DNA of 43,441 nucleotides from positions 1 to 43,441 of the forward strand of contig NZ_JAMGBG010000060.1 in assembly GCF_023516595.1 (NCBI RefSeq). The letters are read 5' to 3'. The notes under the pieces are model-generated. The model had not been told where the DNA came from, searched no databases, and saw nothing but the letters and a program-made list of their open reading frames with translations. The DNA is from Streptomyces neyagawaensis. GTDB lineage: Bacteria; Actinomycetota; Actinomycetes; Streptomycetales; Streptomycetaceae. The position numbers were made by a program, and so were the translations under genes. Position 1 is the first letter of the stretch. Every line of letters begins with the position of its first letter. Positions 8,417 to 15,319 of the stretch are shown here, piece by piece.

Positions 8417-8587
8417 GTGGCGTTCTTCGCGATCCTCTTCACGGGCCGGTAGCCGCGAGCCCTGTTCGACTTCAACGCGGGTGTGCTGCGGTGGAGTTGA
8501 CAGGTGGCGTACTACGCGTACGGCGCCCTCGGCACCGACCGCCACCCACCGTTCAGGAGTGGCGCCGCATGGCGGGCGGTGGGAAGT

Positions 8588-8601
8588 TGGCCATGTGGCC
8601 T
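8588..8601. promoter_or_regulatory. Weak DevR-like half-match upstream of flavodoxin
   Basis: TGGCC-ATGT-GGCCT is a palindrome with the same 5-4-5 layout but only 8 of 10 motif positions, ending 22 nt before the flavodoxin start. That position suits an operator or roadblock rather than an activator site, so this is a tentative call. Confidence 0.25.
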
Positions 8602-8623
8602 TTGGGAATGTCGAGGTGAGGTC

Positions 8624-9133
8624 ATGGACGTCCTGGTGGGGTTCGCGACCGCGCACGGTTCGACCCGCGAGATCGCCGAGCGACTGGCCGCCCAGCTGAG
8701 GGAGGCAGGCCTGAAAGCTGAGGCGAGGGCCATGGAGACGGTGGACGACGCGGACGCGTACCGCGCCTTCGTTCTCGGCAGCGCCGTCCATGGACAGGCC
8801 TGGTTGGATCCGGCCAAGGACTTCGTACGGGACAACCTCGGCCTCCTGGGTGCGGGGCCCGTGTGGCTCTTCAGCGTCGGGATGCCGGGCGCCCTGCGAG
8901 GACCCGGAAAGCGCCTGGCGCCACGGGAGGCGGATGTCATTGTCGCGAGCCTGCCAGGAGATCTCTCGTACCGAGCCCACCGTCTGTTGTCCGGCGTCAT
9001 CGCGCGGTCTCACCTGCCCTTCAAGGGACGGATCATGTTCCGCCTGATGGGCGGCCGGTTCGGCGACTACCGCGACTGGGACGCCATCGACGCCTGGGCA
9101 GCCGACATCGCCGCCGAACTGGCTCACCGATGA
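8624..9133 (+). CDS. Flavodoxin-domain protein (HemG-like)
   Basis: A 169-residue long-chain flavodoxin-like protein. The FMN phosphate loop is near the N-terminus (VGFATAHGSTREIAERL), followed by VLGSAVHGQAWLDPAKDF and VWLFSVGMPG, as in menaquinone-dependent protoporphyrinogen oxidase (HemG) relatives. ATG 8624 has a GAGGTGAG ribosome site. Such proteins transfer electrons or oxidise protoporphyrinogen IX with quinone, which would be useful when oxygen is scarce. Similar flavodoxins accompany stress and hypoxia clusters in actinobacteria. HemG activity itself is not shown by the sequence. Confidence 0.82.
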   Translation: MDVLVGFATAHGSTREIAERLAAQLREAGLKAEARAMETVDDADAYRAFVLGSAVHGQAWLDPAKDFVRDNLGLLGAGPVWLFSVGMPGALRGPGKRLAPREADVIVASLPGDLSYRAHRLLSGVIARSHLPFKGRIMFRLMGGRFGDYRDWDAIDAWAADIAAELAHR

Positions 9134-9409
9134 CAGCGCTTCGCCGCTCTCGACGATGCGGTGGGGTTCCGCGACGAACCGGGCTGAGGACGCCACGACG
9201 AACGTGGTGAACCACACCGGCCGGCCGGAGGCGGCCGGCAGGGAGCGGGCCGTCGTGATGTCGAGTTCGACGAGACGGTGGATCGCGGCCCGGGGGCGCC
9301 CCGCCTGCTCGGCGCGGATCACGAGCCGCCGAGCGCGTGGGCAGGACTCCACATCGACGCGGCGCGGTCGCCCCTCGGCGTCCGCGACACCCGGCGGCCG
9401 GTTCGCCAT
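9134..9409 (-). pseudogene. Possible 2-oxoacid dehydrogenase acyltransferase (E2) fragment
   Basis: A minus-strand frame with strong G/C third positions reads IHRLVELDITTARSL, then GRPVWFTTFVVASSARFVAE. This resembles the start of the E2 catalytic domain (hydrophobic strand, x-x-D-V/I-T, then F-T-x-F-V-x-x-A-x-R). The downstream catalytic His-x-x-x-Asp region is absent and the frame runs into antisense of the flavodoxin gene. I cannot place a start codon. It may be the residue of a small E2-like gene; the identity is tentative. Confidence 0.3.
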
Positions 9410-9466
9410 CGGCGGACAAGGCGGCCTTTCGGGCGCGCCATGAGCCGGATCCGCGCGTGCCCGTGC

Positions 9467-9736
9467 CTACCGCGCGCTGGACAGGCGTGCGGCGATACGC
9501 CTCGGCCAGGGGCCAAGGGCCGCCGTCCACGACGTCTCGTTCCGCCACAGCAACTCGTGCGGGTCCGCGTCCCACACGAGGCGCAGGCGCACGTCGGATT
9601 CACCCATCGTCCCGACCATGAGCAGATCGCCGTCGAGGCGGCCCCGCATGGCGCCGCGAGGGCCGTAGCTGTCGGCGAACGTCGCCCGGTACCACCCGAC
9701 GCCGGGTCTCAGCCGACCACCCAGTGCATCTGCCAT
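9467..9736 (-). CDS. Small hypothetical protein (beta-barrel-like), possibly truncated
   Basis: The frame reads GVGWYRATFADSYGPRGAMR, then GRLDGDLLMVGTM, ESDVRLRLVWDADPHELLWR. Alternating hydrophobic strands with the W-R-N-E ending resemble small actinobacterial DUF1579/heme-barrel-like proteins. I place the start at ATG 9736 (MADALGG), though no clear ribosome site is present. The frame stays open to a GTG at 9814 through the tandem repeat at 9765-9818. The C-terminus ends about 25 residues after the last recognisable strand and is Arg-rich, so the gene may be frameshifted at its end. No function is assigned. Confidence 0.4.
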   Translation of the reverse strand: MADALGGRLRPGVGWYRATFADSYGPRGAMRGRLDGDLLMVGTMGESDVRLRLVWDADPHELLWRNETSWTAALGPWPRRIAARLSSAR

Positions 9737-9737
9737 C

Positions 9738-10007
9738 TCAGGACGAAGGCGCCGTCGAGCAGGAGTACCACGATCGGCCGACTCCACGGCGGTACCACGA
9801 TCGGCCGACTCCACGGCGTGTGGCGTGTGGGTCGGCAGTGTGCGCGCGGCGGCGCAGCCGGTGGAGAGTGAGCGCAGCCGGAGTCATGGTGAGGACGAAC
9901 GACACCGCCGTCGCCGCAACCAGCAGAACCGCGGACCGAGAGACGGCCCTTGCGCGGGTCCGGGCGTCTGGTCCGATCGGCACAAGGGTTGTCTGACCGA
10001 CGGGCAC
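9738..10007 (-). pseudogene. Degraded copy of a small single-TM protein gene
   Basis: The frame contains SAVLLVAATAVSFVLT and TLHRLRRRAH, clearly similar to FAVLLVAATAATMVLTASL and VRLLRGRAH in the gene at 11645. The DNA upstream of the two copies also matches (GGCCCTTGCGCGGG at about 9945 and 11951), but here that block is joined directly to the membrane-helix codons. The start codon, ribosome site and first residues seen in the other copy are deleted. The GTG at 10007 is therefore probably not a real start. The 3' end runs into the 27-bp tandem repeat. Confidence 0.5.
9765..9818 (+). repeat. 27-bp perfect tandem repeat
   Basis: Two identical 27-nt units, 9765-9791 and 9792-9818, containing CGATCGGCCGACTCC. 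On the minus strand the repeat is in frame and encodes VESADRGT twice (or RGVGRSWYR in another frame). It sits between two degraded genes, so slippage in non-functional DNA is the simplest reading. Confidence 0.9.
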
Positions 10008-10013
10008 GCCCGG

Positions 10014-11435
10014 TCACCGGACGAGTACCCGCTCCCCGGGACGCGGCACGACGGCGGTCCAGCCCAAGGTCCGGTCGATGCGGTCGCGCAGCGCCTCGGC
10101 CGCGTCGGGCTCTCCGTGCACCAGGTACGTCGCCTGCGGGGCTTCGGCGCCGCGCAGCCAGTCGATGATCTGAGCGGCGTCGGCGTGGGCCGAGAAGTGC
10201 GGTACGTCGGCGACGGTGGCGCGCACCGGGACGTACTCGCCGAACATCTTCAGCGCCTTGGCACCGTCGACCAGATCACGGGCGCGGGTGCCCTGTGCCG
10301 CGAAGCCCACTACGACGACGGCGTTGCGTGGGTCGGGCAGCAGGCGCCGCAGGTGGTGCAGGACGCGTCCGCCGGTGGCCATGCCGGACGCCGAGACGAT
10401 GACGGCCGGTCCGCCGGCCCGGCTGATGTCGACGGAGTCCTGGATCGACCGTGCGGCGAGGAAGGGCTCGGGGTTGAACGCGGCCGTGCCCGCCGCCGTG
10501 ACCTCGGGGCGCAGCTCCGCTGCCCGGGTGAGGATGGCGTCCCGGTAGACGTCCAGGGCGGCCAGGGCCATGGGGCTGTCGACGTACACCGGCACATCGG
10601 CCGGGAGCCGGCCCTCACGGCGGAGCTCGGCGAGTTCGTGCAGGACAACTTCGGTGCGGTCGAGGGCGAAGGCCGGGATGACGACGGTGCCGCCGCGGGC
10701 GAGGGTGCGCGTCAGTACGCTCGCGAAGTGGTCTCGTGCGGTGTCCTCCTCGTGCCGCCGCTTGCCGTACGTCGACTCCATCAGCAGTACGTCCGCCCCG
10801 GAGAACGGCTCCGGAGGGAGCAGCAGGGGATGGCCCGGCCGGCCGAGGTCGCCGCTGACGGCCAGGGTGTGCCCGTCCTCCAGGGCGAGCCGGGCCCAGG
10901 CCGAGCCGAGGATGTGCCCGGCGGGGTGCAGGGTCAGCCGGGTGCCCGCAGCGATGTCGGTCGGCGTGCAGGTGGGCACAGGGTCGAGGAGCTTCAGGGT
11001 GCGGTCCACGTCCGAGTCGTCGTACAGCGGCCGGGCGGGCCGGTGTTTGGACCAGCCGTGCTCGTTGGCGTGCTGGGCCGTCTCCATCTGCAGCTTCGCG
11101 CTGTCCCACAGCACGATCTCCGTGAGCCGGGCGGTGAACTCCGTGGTCACGATCCGTCCCCTGAAGCCGTGCCGCACCAGTCGGGGCAGGTATCCGCAGT
11201 GGTCCAGGTGAGCGTGGGTGACCACCACCGCCTCGATGTCCGCGGCGTCGCAGGGCAGGCCGCGCCAGTTGCGCCTGCGCAGACCGGCGAGGCCCTGGAA
11301 GAGCCCGCAGTCGATCAGGACGCGTGCGTGGTCGCTCTCCACGAGGAACTTGCTGCCGGTGACCGTCCCGACACCGCCCACGAACGTCAGCAGCGCGGGC
11401 CGGGAAGGCGAGGGATGCGGTGCCTCAGTGGTCAT
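10014..11435 (-). CDS. MBL-fold / beta-CASP metallohydrolase (RNA-processing type)
   Basis: A 473-residue protein of the CPSF73/Ysh1-like family of metal-dependent nucleases. The metallo-beta-lactamase core has GVGTVTGSKFLVE and the zinc motif THAHLDHCGYLPRL, with later metal ligands at HPAGHILGSAW and SGDLGRPG. The beta-CASP insert begins at MESTYGKRRH (motif A region), SASGMATGGRVLHHL follows, and the HFSAHADAAQ motif carries the C-terminal His ligand. ATG 11435 has GGGGGAGA upstream; the open frame extends 35 codons further without a ribosome site. A gene of this family belongs to the mycobacterial DosR regulon (Rv2003c-Rv2007c region carries other members), so hypoxic RNA turnover is possible here, but that role is inference. 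A near-perfect DevR-like box lies in the leader. Confidence 0.88.
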   Translation of the reverse strand: MTTEAPHPSPSRPALLTFVGGVGTVTGSKFLVESDHARVLIDCGLFQGLAGLRRRNWRGLPCDAADIEAVVVTHAHLDHCGYLPRLVRHGFRGRIVTTEFTARLTEIVLWDSAKLQMETAQHANEHGWSKHRPARPLYDDSDVDRTLKLLDPVPTCTPTDIAAGTRLTLHPAGHILGSAWARLALEDGHTLAVSGDLGRPGHPLLLPPEPFSGADVLLMESTYGKRRHEEDTARDHFASVLTRTLARGGTVVIPAFALDRTEVVLHELAELRREGRLPADVPVYVDSPMALAALDVYRDAILTRAAELRPEVTAAGTAAFNPEPFLAARSIQDSVDISRAGGPAVIVSASGMATGGRVLHHLRRLLPDPRNAVVVVGFAAQGTRARDLVDGAKALKMFGEYVPVRATVADVPHFSAHADAAQIIDWLRGAEAPQATYLVHGEPDAAEALRDRIDRTLGWTAVVPRPGERVLVR

Positions 11436-11457
11436 GACGCGGGTCTCCCCCGGGATG

Positions 11458-11471
11458 CGGCCGATCGGCCC
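11458..11471. promoter_or_regulatory. DevR-like box in the leader of the MBL gene
   Basis: CGGCC-GATC-GGCCC matches the motif at 9 of 10 positions and has a 12-nt perfect palindromic core. It lies only 23 nt upstream of the start codon, too close for a classic activator site, so either transcription starts elsewhere or the match is fortuitous. Confidence 0.3.
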
Positions 11472-11644
11472 CGGCGGCTTCGTGGCAGAAGCGGTGGGAA
11501 GGACCTGAGGGGACGCGGCTAAGCGGTTCTGGGCGCGCACCGCACCACCGTGATCCCCGAGATGCAGACGGGTCCTTCCCGCCCTGCCATGCCCTCGCCT
11601 TGGCGATCACGTCGTACGCCACCGCGCCTGCGGTGCCGGACTCC

Positions 11645-11845
11645 TCAACTGTGGACTGACGTGCGTCGGTCGGTCGGCTCCGGTCGGTGCGGTGCGTAGG
11701 TCGACGGCGGCCTGTGCGCACGGCCGCGCAGCAGGCGGACGGCGAGCGCGTCAAGGCTCGCCGTGAGAACCATCGTCGCGGCTGTCGCCGCGACCAGCAG
11801 AACCGCGAACCGCTCCCAGAACTCCGGCGTGAGACTCGTACCCAC
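11645..11845 (-). CDS. Small single-pass membrane protein (about 66 aa)
   Basis: A short N-terminus (VGTSLTPEFWERF) leads into one membrane helix (AVLLVAATAATMVLTASLDA) and a basic, Pro-rich cytoplasmic tail. GTG 11845 is chosen because GGGGGAG lies 8 nt upstream; GTG 11854 lies inside that site. A degraded paralogue lies at 9738 on the far side of the MBL gene, and the two share upstream DNA, so the MBL gene is bracketed by a duplication. I do not recognise the family and give no function. Confidence 0.55.
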   Translation of the reverse strand: MGTSLTPEFWERFAVLLVAATAATMVLTASLDALAVRLLRGRAHRPPSTYAPHRPEPTDRRTSVHS

Positions 11846-12223
11846 TGCCCTCACTCCCCCTTCGTGTCGGCGTCCTTCTCCTGCCTTCCAGCCAACTCCG
11901 TTACAGATGACGGCGCATGAGCCGTCCGGTCCGAAACAGAGGCCTGGAACGGCCCTTGCGCGGGCCGGCGCGGCCTGGTCCGACCTGACACGGTGTGGAG
12001 GAACGGCTCAGGGCTGCTTTCCCTCCCTCCCCTGGTCGTGCCTCAGCCCGGGGGGACACGGCAGCCGGCCGTGCCATGGGTCAGAAGGCCCCGCTACGGG
12101 TCCGCGCGGTCTTTGCCGCGGGGGCGCTCGGCCTGTGTGGCAAGGACCTGGAGGACCTGTCACCCGCCCTGCGCCCGCGCGCAGTCTGGGCATGCAGAGG
12201 GAGCATCGGGGAGGGGAGAGATC
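11846..12223. other. Gap between small membrane-protein gene and msiK-like gene
   Basis: No convincing gene on either strand. On the minus strand it holds the promoter region of the small membrane protein, including the block shared with 9945-9990 (GGCCCTTGCGCGGG at about 11951). On the plus strand it holds the leader of the ATPase gene, ending in the GAGGGGAGAG ribosome site at 12211-12220. Confidence 0.5.
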
Positions 12224-13324
12224 ATGGCGACCGTCATCTTCGACAGGGCCACACGGAGATTCCCGGGGATGGACCACCCGGCTGTCGACGCGTTTGATCT
12301 GGAGATCGCCGACGGCGAGTTCATGGTGCTGGTGGGGCCCTCCGGCTGCGGGAAGTCCACAGTGTTGCGCATGCTCGCCGGGCTGGAGGACGTCGACTCC
12401 GGAGCCATCCGCATCGGCGACCGGGACGTGACCCACCTGCCGCCCAAGGACCGTGACATCGCGATGGTGTTCCAGAACTACGCTCTCTACCCGCACATGA
12501 CGACGGCGGACAACATGGGCTTCGCCCTGAAGATCGCCAAGAGGCACAAGGACGACATCCATCGCCGTGTCACGGAGGCTGCCGGCGTCCTCGGCCTCGG
12601 CGACTACCTGGACCGCAAGCCCAAGTCTCTCTCCGGCGGCCAGCGCCAGAGGGTTGCGATGGGGCGGGCCATCGTCCGCGAGCCACAGGTGTTCCTCATG
12701 GACGAGCCGCTGTCCAACCTGGACGCCAAGCTGCGCGTACAGACCCGGACGCAGATCGCCTCGTTGCAACGGCGGCTCGGCACGACGACGGTGTACGTCA
12801 CCCACGACCAGGTGGAGGCCCTGACCATGGGCGACCGCGTGGCGGTGATGAAGGACGGCGTGCTCCAGCAGGTGGGGACGCCGAAGGAGGTCTTCCAGCG
12901 CCCCGCCAACGCCTTCGTGGGCGGTTTCATCGGCTCGCCCGCGATGAACCTCTTCCGCCTCCCCCTCACCACGGACGGTACCGAGCTGGGCGGCTTGATC
13001 GTGCCCGTGCCGCGGACCGCCCTCGAGGGGGACGCCACGGAGATCCTGCTGGGGGTACGGCCCGAGCAGTTCGAGATCCTCTCGCCCGAGGACCTGGAGA
13101 CTCCGGCACTGGATCTCGTGGCCGACGCGGTCGAGGACACCGGTGCCGTCGCCTACGTCCACGCGACCGCCAAGGTCGGGCAGGAAGCCGTCCCGGTGGT
13201 AGTCCGTCTCCCCGGACGGCCGGTGCACGGCAAGGTGGAGCAGCTGCGCGTCACCGTCCGTCCGGAGGCCGTCCACTTCTTCTCGGCCCGGACGGAGCTG
13301 CGGCTGCCGGCCGACGGGAACTGA
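12224..13324 (+). CDS. MsiK/UgpC-type sugar ABC transporter ATP-binding protein
   Basis: A 366-residue ATPase with Walker A (GPSGCGKST), Q-loop (VFQNYALYPHM), ABC signature (LSGGQRQRVAMGRA), Walker B (VFLMDEPLSNLDAKL) and H-loop (VYVTHDQVEALT). The C-terminal TOBE/regulatory domain (LLGVRPEQFEIL, LRVTVRPEAVHFF) is that of MalK/UgpC/MsiK. In Streptomyces one MsiK energises several sugar importers whose permease genes lie elsewhere, and no permease or binding-protein gene is present here, which fits that arrangement. ATG 12224 has GAGGGGAGAG upstream; the longer open frame is non-coding leader. The gene stands alone and looks intact. Confidence 0.93.
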   Translation: MATVIFDRATRRFPGMDHPAVDAFDLEIADGEFMVLVGPSGCGKSTVLRMLAGLEDVDSGAIRIGDRDVTHLPPKDRDIAMVFQNYALYPHMTTADNMGFALKIAKRHKDDIHRRVTEAAGVLGLGDYLDRKPKSLSGGQRQRVAMGRAIVREPQVFLMDEPLSNLDAKLRVQTRTQIASLQRRLGTTTVYVTHDQVEALTMGDRVAVMKDGVLQQVGTPKEVFQRPANAFVGGFIGSPAMNLFRLPLTTDGTELGGLIVPVPRTALEGDATEILLGVRPEQFEILSPEDLETPALDLVADAVEDTGAVAYVHATAKVGQEAVPVVVRLPGRPVHGKVEQLRVTVRPEAVHFFSARTELRLPADGN

Positions 13325-13884
13325 GGCACCACTGCCCACCGGTGGGGCCGGAGGCCTCCTGTCAGGCCCGGGCGGCCCGTGGTGATCCCGCGCCCGGTCG
13401 GGCGAAGGCTGCGTTGAGAAGCCTCAGGGTCGGACCGAGGGGAGCGAGACCGACAGGAGCATGACTGACCGCCGTGCTCGACAGGAACGGGAACAGGCTC
13501 GACGCCCGCCGGGCCCGACGCAGTGTGCCCCGCGGCTCTGGTCGGCAGCCCGGCCGGTGTGGGCATGCCTGCGGGGCCACAATTTCCATTGAACTGCTCA
13601 CCATTGAGTCAGATCCACCCGGCAGGGAGGCGAAGGCGCGCGGCCGATCCTTCCTCCGAGGGCGCACCTGTGGTGCGGCTTCAGCGCGCAATGGCGCTCA
13701 GATGTGCCGCGCCGGGATGCTCCTGGTGCGCGCCTTCGCCTCCTGCACCGGGACCGTGGTGATCGGGACTCCTTTCCTGTACTCCGCCGTCGCCTCGTCT
13801 CTCCCCTGGCCGGGCGGATAGCTGCACTGCCGTCGACGCGAAGCCGGCTTGCCGACCAGGCGCACCGCACCCGGTGGCCCGCCG
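13325..13884. other. 560-nt intergenic region, no gene recognised
   Basis: A perfect CCCACCGGTGGG palindrome at 13335-13346, 11 nt after the ATPase stop, could be part of a terminator. A short stretch near 13575-13620 (ATTTCCATTGAAC) is unusually AT-rich for this DNA. Open frames exist on both strands, but none has a ribosome site plus a recognisable protein. A plus-strand frame ending at 13821 (MLLVRAFASCTGTVVIGTPF) is hydrophobic but unidentified. Confidence 0.4.
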
Positions 13885-14895
13885 TCACCGCCGGACGGTC
13901 AGTGGCACCGTGTCCTCGATCACCGCTCGGCCGTCCTCCGGTGACTCCCAGTACGCCGTGAGCGTGCCGACGCCCGAGCGGGCGGCCTTGTAGGGGATCG
14001 TCACGTCGAACGTGCCGCGGGTCCCGGTACCGGAGGTGGCTGTGACGTAGACGTCGGCCGCGGTGCGCCCGGTGACGTCGGTGATCTTCAGCTTGAGCGT
14101 CGCCTCGAACGTGTTGGCGCTGCCCCAGACCCGGACCGGGGTGCGGATGCTGTCGCCGATCAGTGGAGACTCCACCAGGACGAGCGGTGCCAGATCCTCG
14201 AAGTCGGCGCGGGTCACGGGTTCGTTGAGGACGATGCCCTCACCGCCGAAGGACGTCACCGGCTTGCCGTCCAGCTCGAACTGAACCTTGTGGATGGACG
14301 GGAAGCGGGTCGCGGTGAAGACGACCTGTGCGAGCCGGGCCTGCATCGACAGGCTTCCGCCACCGTCGTCGTACCGTCCGGACAGATCGATTGTCGCCAC
14401 GTGGCGGTGGACCACGACCGACCGGAGCGTCGTTCCCGAGGGAATGGCCGTGGTACGGCCGTGGCGGCGTTCGTACCGGTTGGGCCCCGCCAGCAGGGCC
14501 CGCAGGGCTCCGGCCGCGGTGGTGGGCGCGGTGACGGTACGCGGGGCGGGCGAGACCTTCTCCCCGTGCAGGAAGTACACCGACGTTCGCACCTTGGATA
14601 CGCCGCCGGACGTCACCGGCGGCGCCGGTGTGTCGTGCTTGGTCGGCCTACCGGAGGTGGTGGGCCTGGCGGACGCGCCTTGACCGGGGGTGGCGCTCTC
14701 GTCCCCGGTCGTCCCTCCGGTGGTGCCCCCGGCGCTCGGTGTGCTCAGCCGGTCGCCCCCGACAGACGTGCCCGGGGAGCCGGTGTCGCTGCCGCATGCC
14801 GTCGCCAGGGACGAGACCAGTACGACAGCAGTGGCCAGCACAATGGGTCGGCTCAGTCGGTGATGCGTGCGCATGGTGGGAATCTCGGGGTTCAT
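13885..14895 (-). CDS. Lipoprotein with GerMN and Gmad2 domains
   Basis: A 336-residue predicted lipoprotein. A basic N-terminus and hydrophobic segment (PIVLATAVVLVSSLATACGS) end in a lipobox with Cys after LATA. A low-complexity Ser/Thr/Gly/Pro linker follows, then a GerMN domain (about residues 105-215; SVYFLHGEKVSPAPR, ATIDLSGRYDD) and a C-terminal immunoglobulin-like Gmad2 domain (LVESPLIGDSIRTPVRVWGS, FDVTIPYKAA). ATG 14895 follows GGAGG; ATG 14910 overlaps that site. Proteins of this layout are cell-envelope lipoproteins found in spore-forming and other Gram-positives; the ligand is unknown. No link to the hypoxia genes is evident. Confidence 0.87.
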   Translation of the reverse strand: MNPEIPTMRTHHRLSRPIVLATAVVLVSSLATACGSDTGSPGTSVGGDRLSTPSAGGTTGGTTGDESATPGQGASARPTTSGRPTKHDTPAPPVTSGGVSKVRTSVYFLHGEKVSPAPRTVTAPTTAAGALRALLAGPNRYERRHGRTTAIPSGTTLRSVVVHRHVATIDLSGRYDDGGGSLSMQARLAQVVFTATRFPSIHKVQFELDGKPVTSFGGEGIVLNEPVTRADFEDLAPLVLVESPLIGDSIRTPVRVWGSANTFEATLKLKITDVTGRTAADVYVTATSGTGTRGTFDVTIPYKAARSGVGTLTAYWESPEDGRAVIEDTVPLTVRR

Positions 14896-15069
14896 GGCAG
14901 CCTCCTCCACACCTCAAGCCAACGCCTCCGGCAGAGCCACCCCAAGTGCCGTACGGGTACATGTAGGTGTGCCTTCTGGTGTACTCATTCCGGTCCATTT
15001 GGCGGCATATGAGGCATCAGGCGGATGGCCGACCGCACCAACAGACGCGGCCGTGGCTGCCACCCGTGG

Positions 15070-15303
15070 CTACCCCCTCAGCTCCGACCCGGGACAGCAC
15101 ACCCAGTGGCGGTGCGTGGTCTCCAATGCCTCTTCCAGCACGTGCGGATCGTGGTGCCCCTTGTAGATCCCGGGCGGCCGCCGGTCGAGGCCGAGCAGTT
15201 GAGCCAGTTTGCGCTCGGCGGACCACGCGCTCGCCGAGACCGGTACGCAGCGTCGACAGCTGAGAAGGCTGCCCACCGGCGAGGGCAAGACCGCGGGGTT
15301 CAC
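15070..15303 (-). CDS. Possible small orphan protein or gene remnant
   Basis: The frame has near-complete G/C at third positions and reads AERKLAQLLGLDRRPPGIYK, then HHDPHVLEEALETTHRHWVC, which looks like real protein rather than an antisense shadow. A GTG at 15303 lies 16 nt after the kinase stop, but no ribosome site is seen. It may be the tail of a larger lost gene. I do not recognise the family. The surrounding 14896-15069 holds the lipoprotein promoter region and no other gene. Confidence 0.3.
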   Translation of the reverse strand: MNPAVLPSPVGSLLSCRRCVPVSASAWSAERKLAQLLGLDRRPPGIYKGHHDPHVLEEALETTHRHWVCCPGSELRG

Positions 15304-15319
15304 GCTCGGGCGGGGAGGG

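Larger units (their letters stand above)
8213..8560 (+). pseudogene. DUF4389 membrane protein, disrupted
   Basis: One frame reads ARPDNPARLTAEL, then LSRWLWLVKWLLAFPHHVV, VAFFAILFTGR, stop, PRALFDFNAGVLRWS, stop, QVAYYAYGALGTD. This is a DUF4389 protein with two in-frame stops, TAG at 8450 (normally Tyr in GRYPR) and TGA at 8498 (normally Trp in RWSWRVA). The likely start codon at 8213 is ACG, with AAGGAG at 8199-8204 in the right place, so the start is probably lost too. Two short internal duplications (8279-8320 and 8369-8416) lengthen the first helices. The second half of the family's usual protein is missing. It lies just before the flavodoxin gene. Confidence 0.75.

Noticed and set aside
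9940..9975. Box-like sequence GGGCG-TCTG-GTCCG near 9962 as a promoter of the small membrane-protein copy
   Set aside because: It lies inside the block shared with 11951, where the equivalent sequence does not keep the palindrome, so the match is probably chance.
13362..13691. 109-codon minus-strand frame in the gap after the ATPase gene
   Set aside because: Low-complexity Arg/Ala/Pro sequence, no ribosome site and no recognisable domain.
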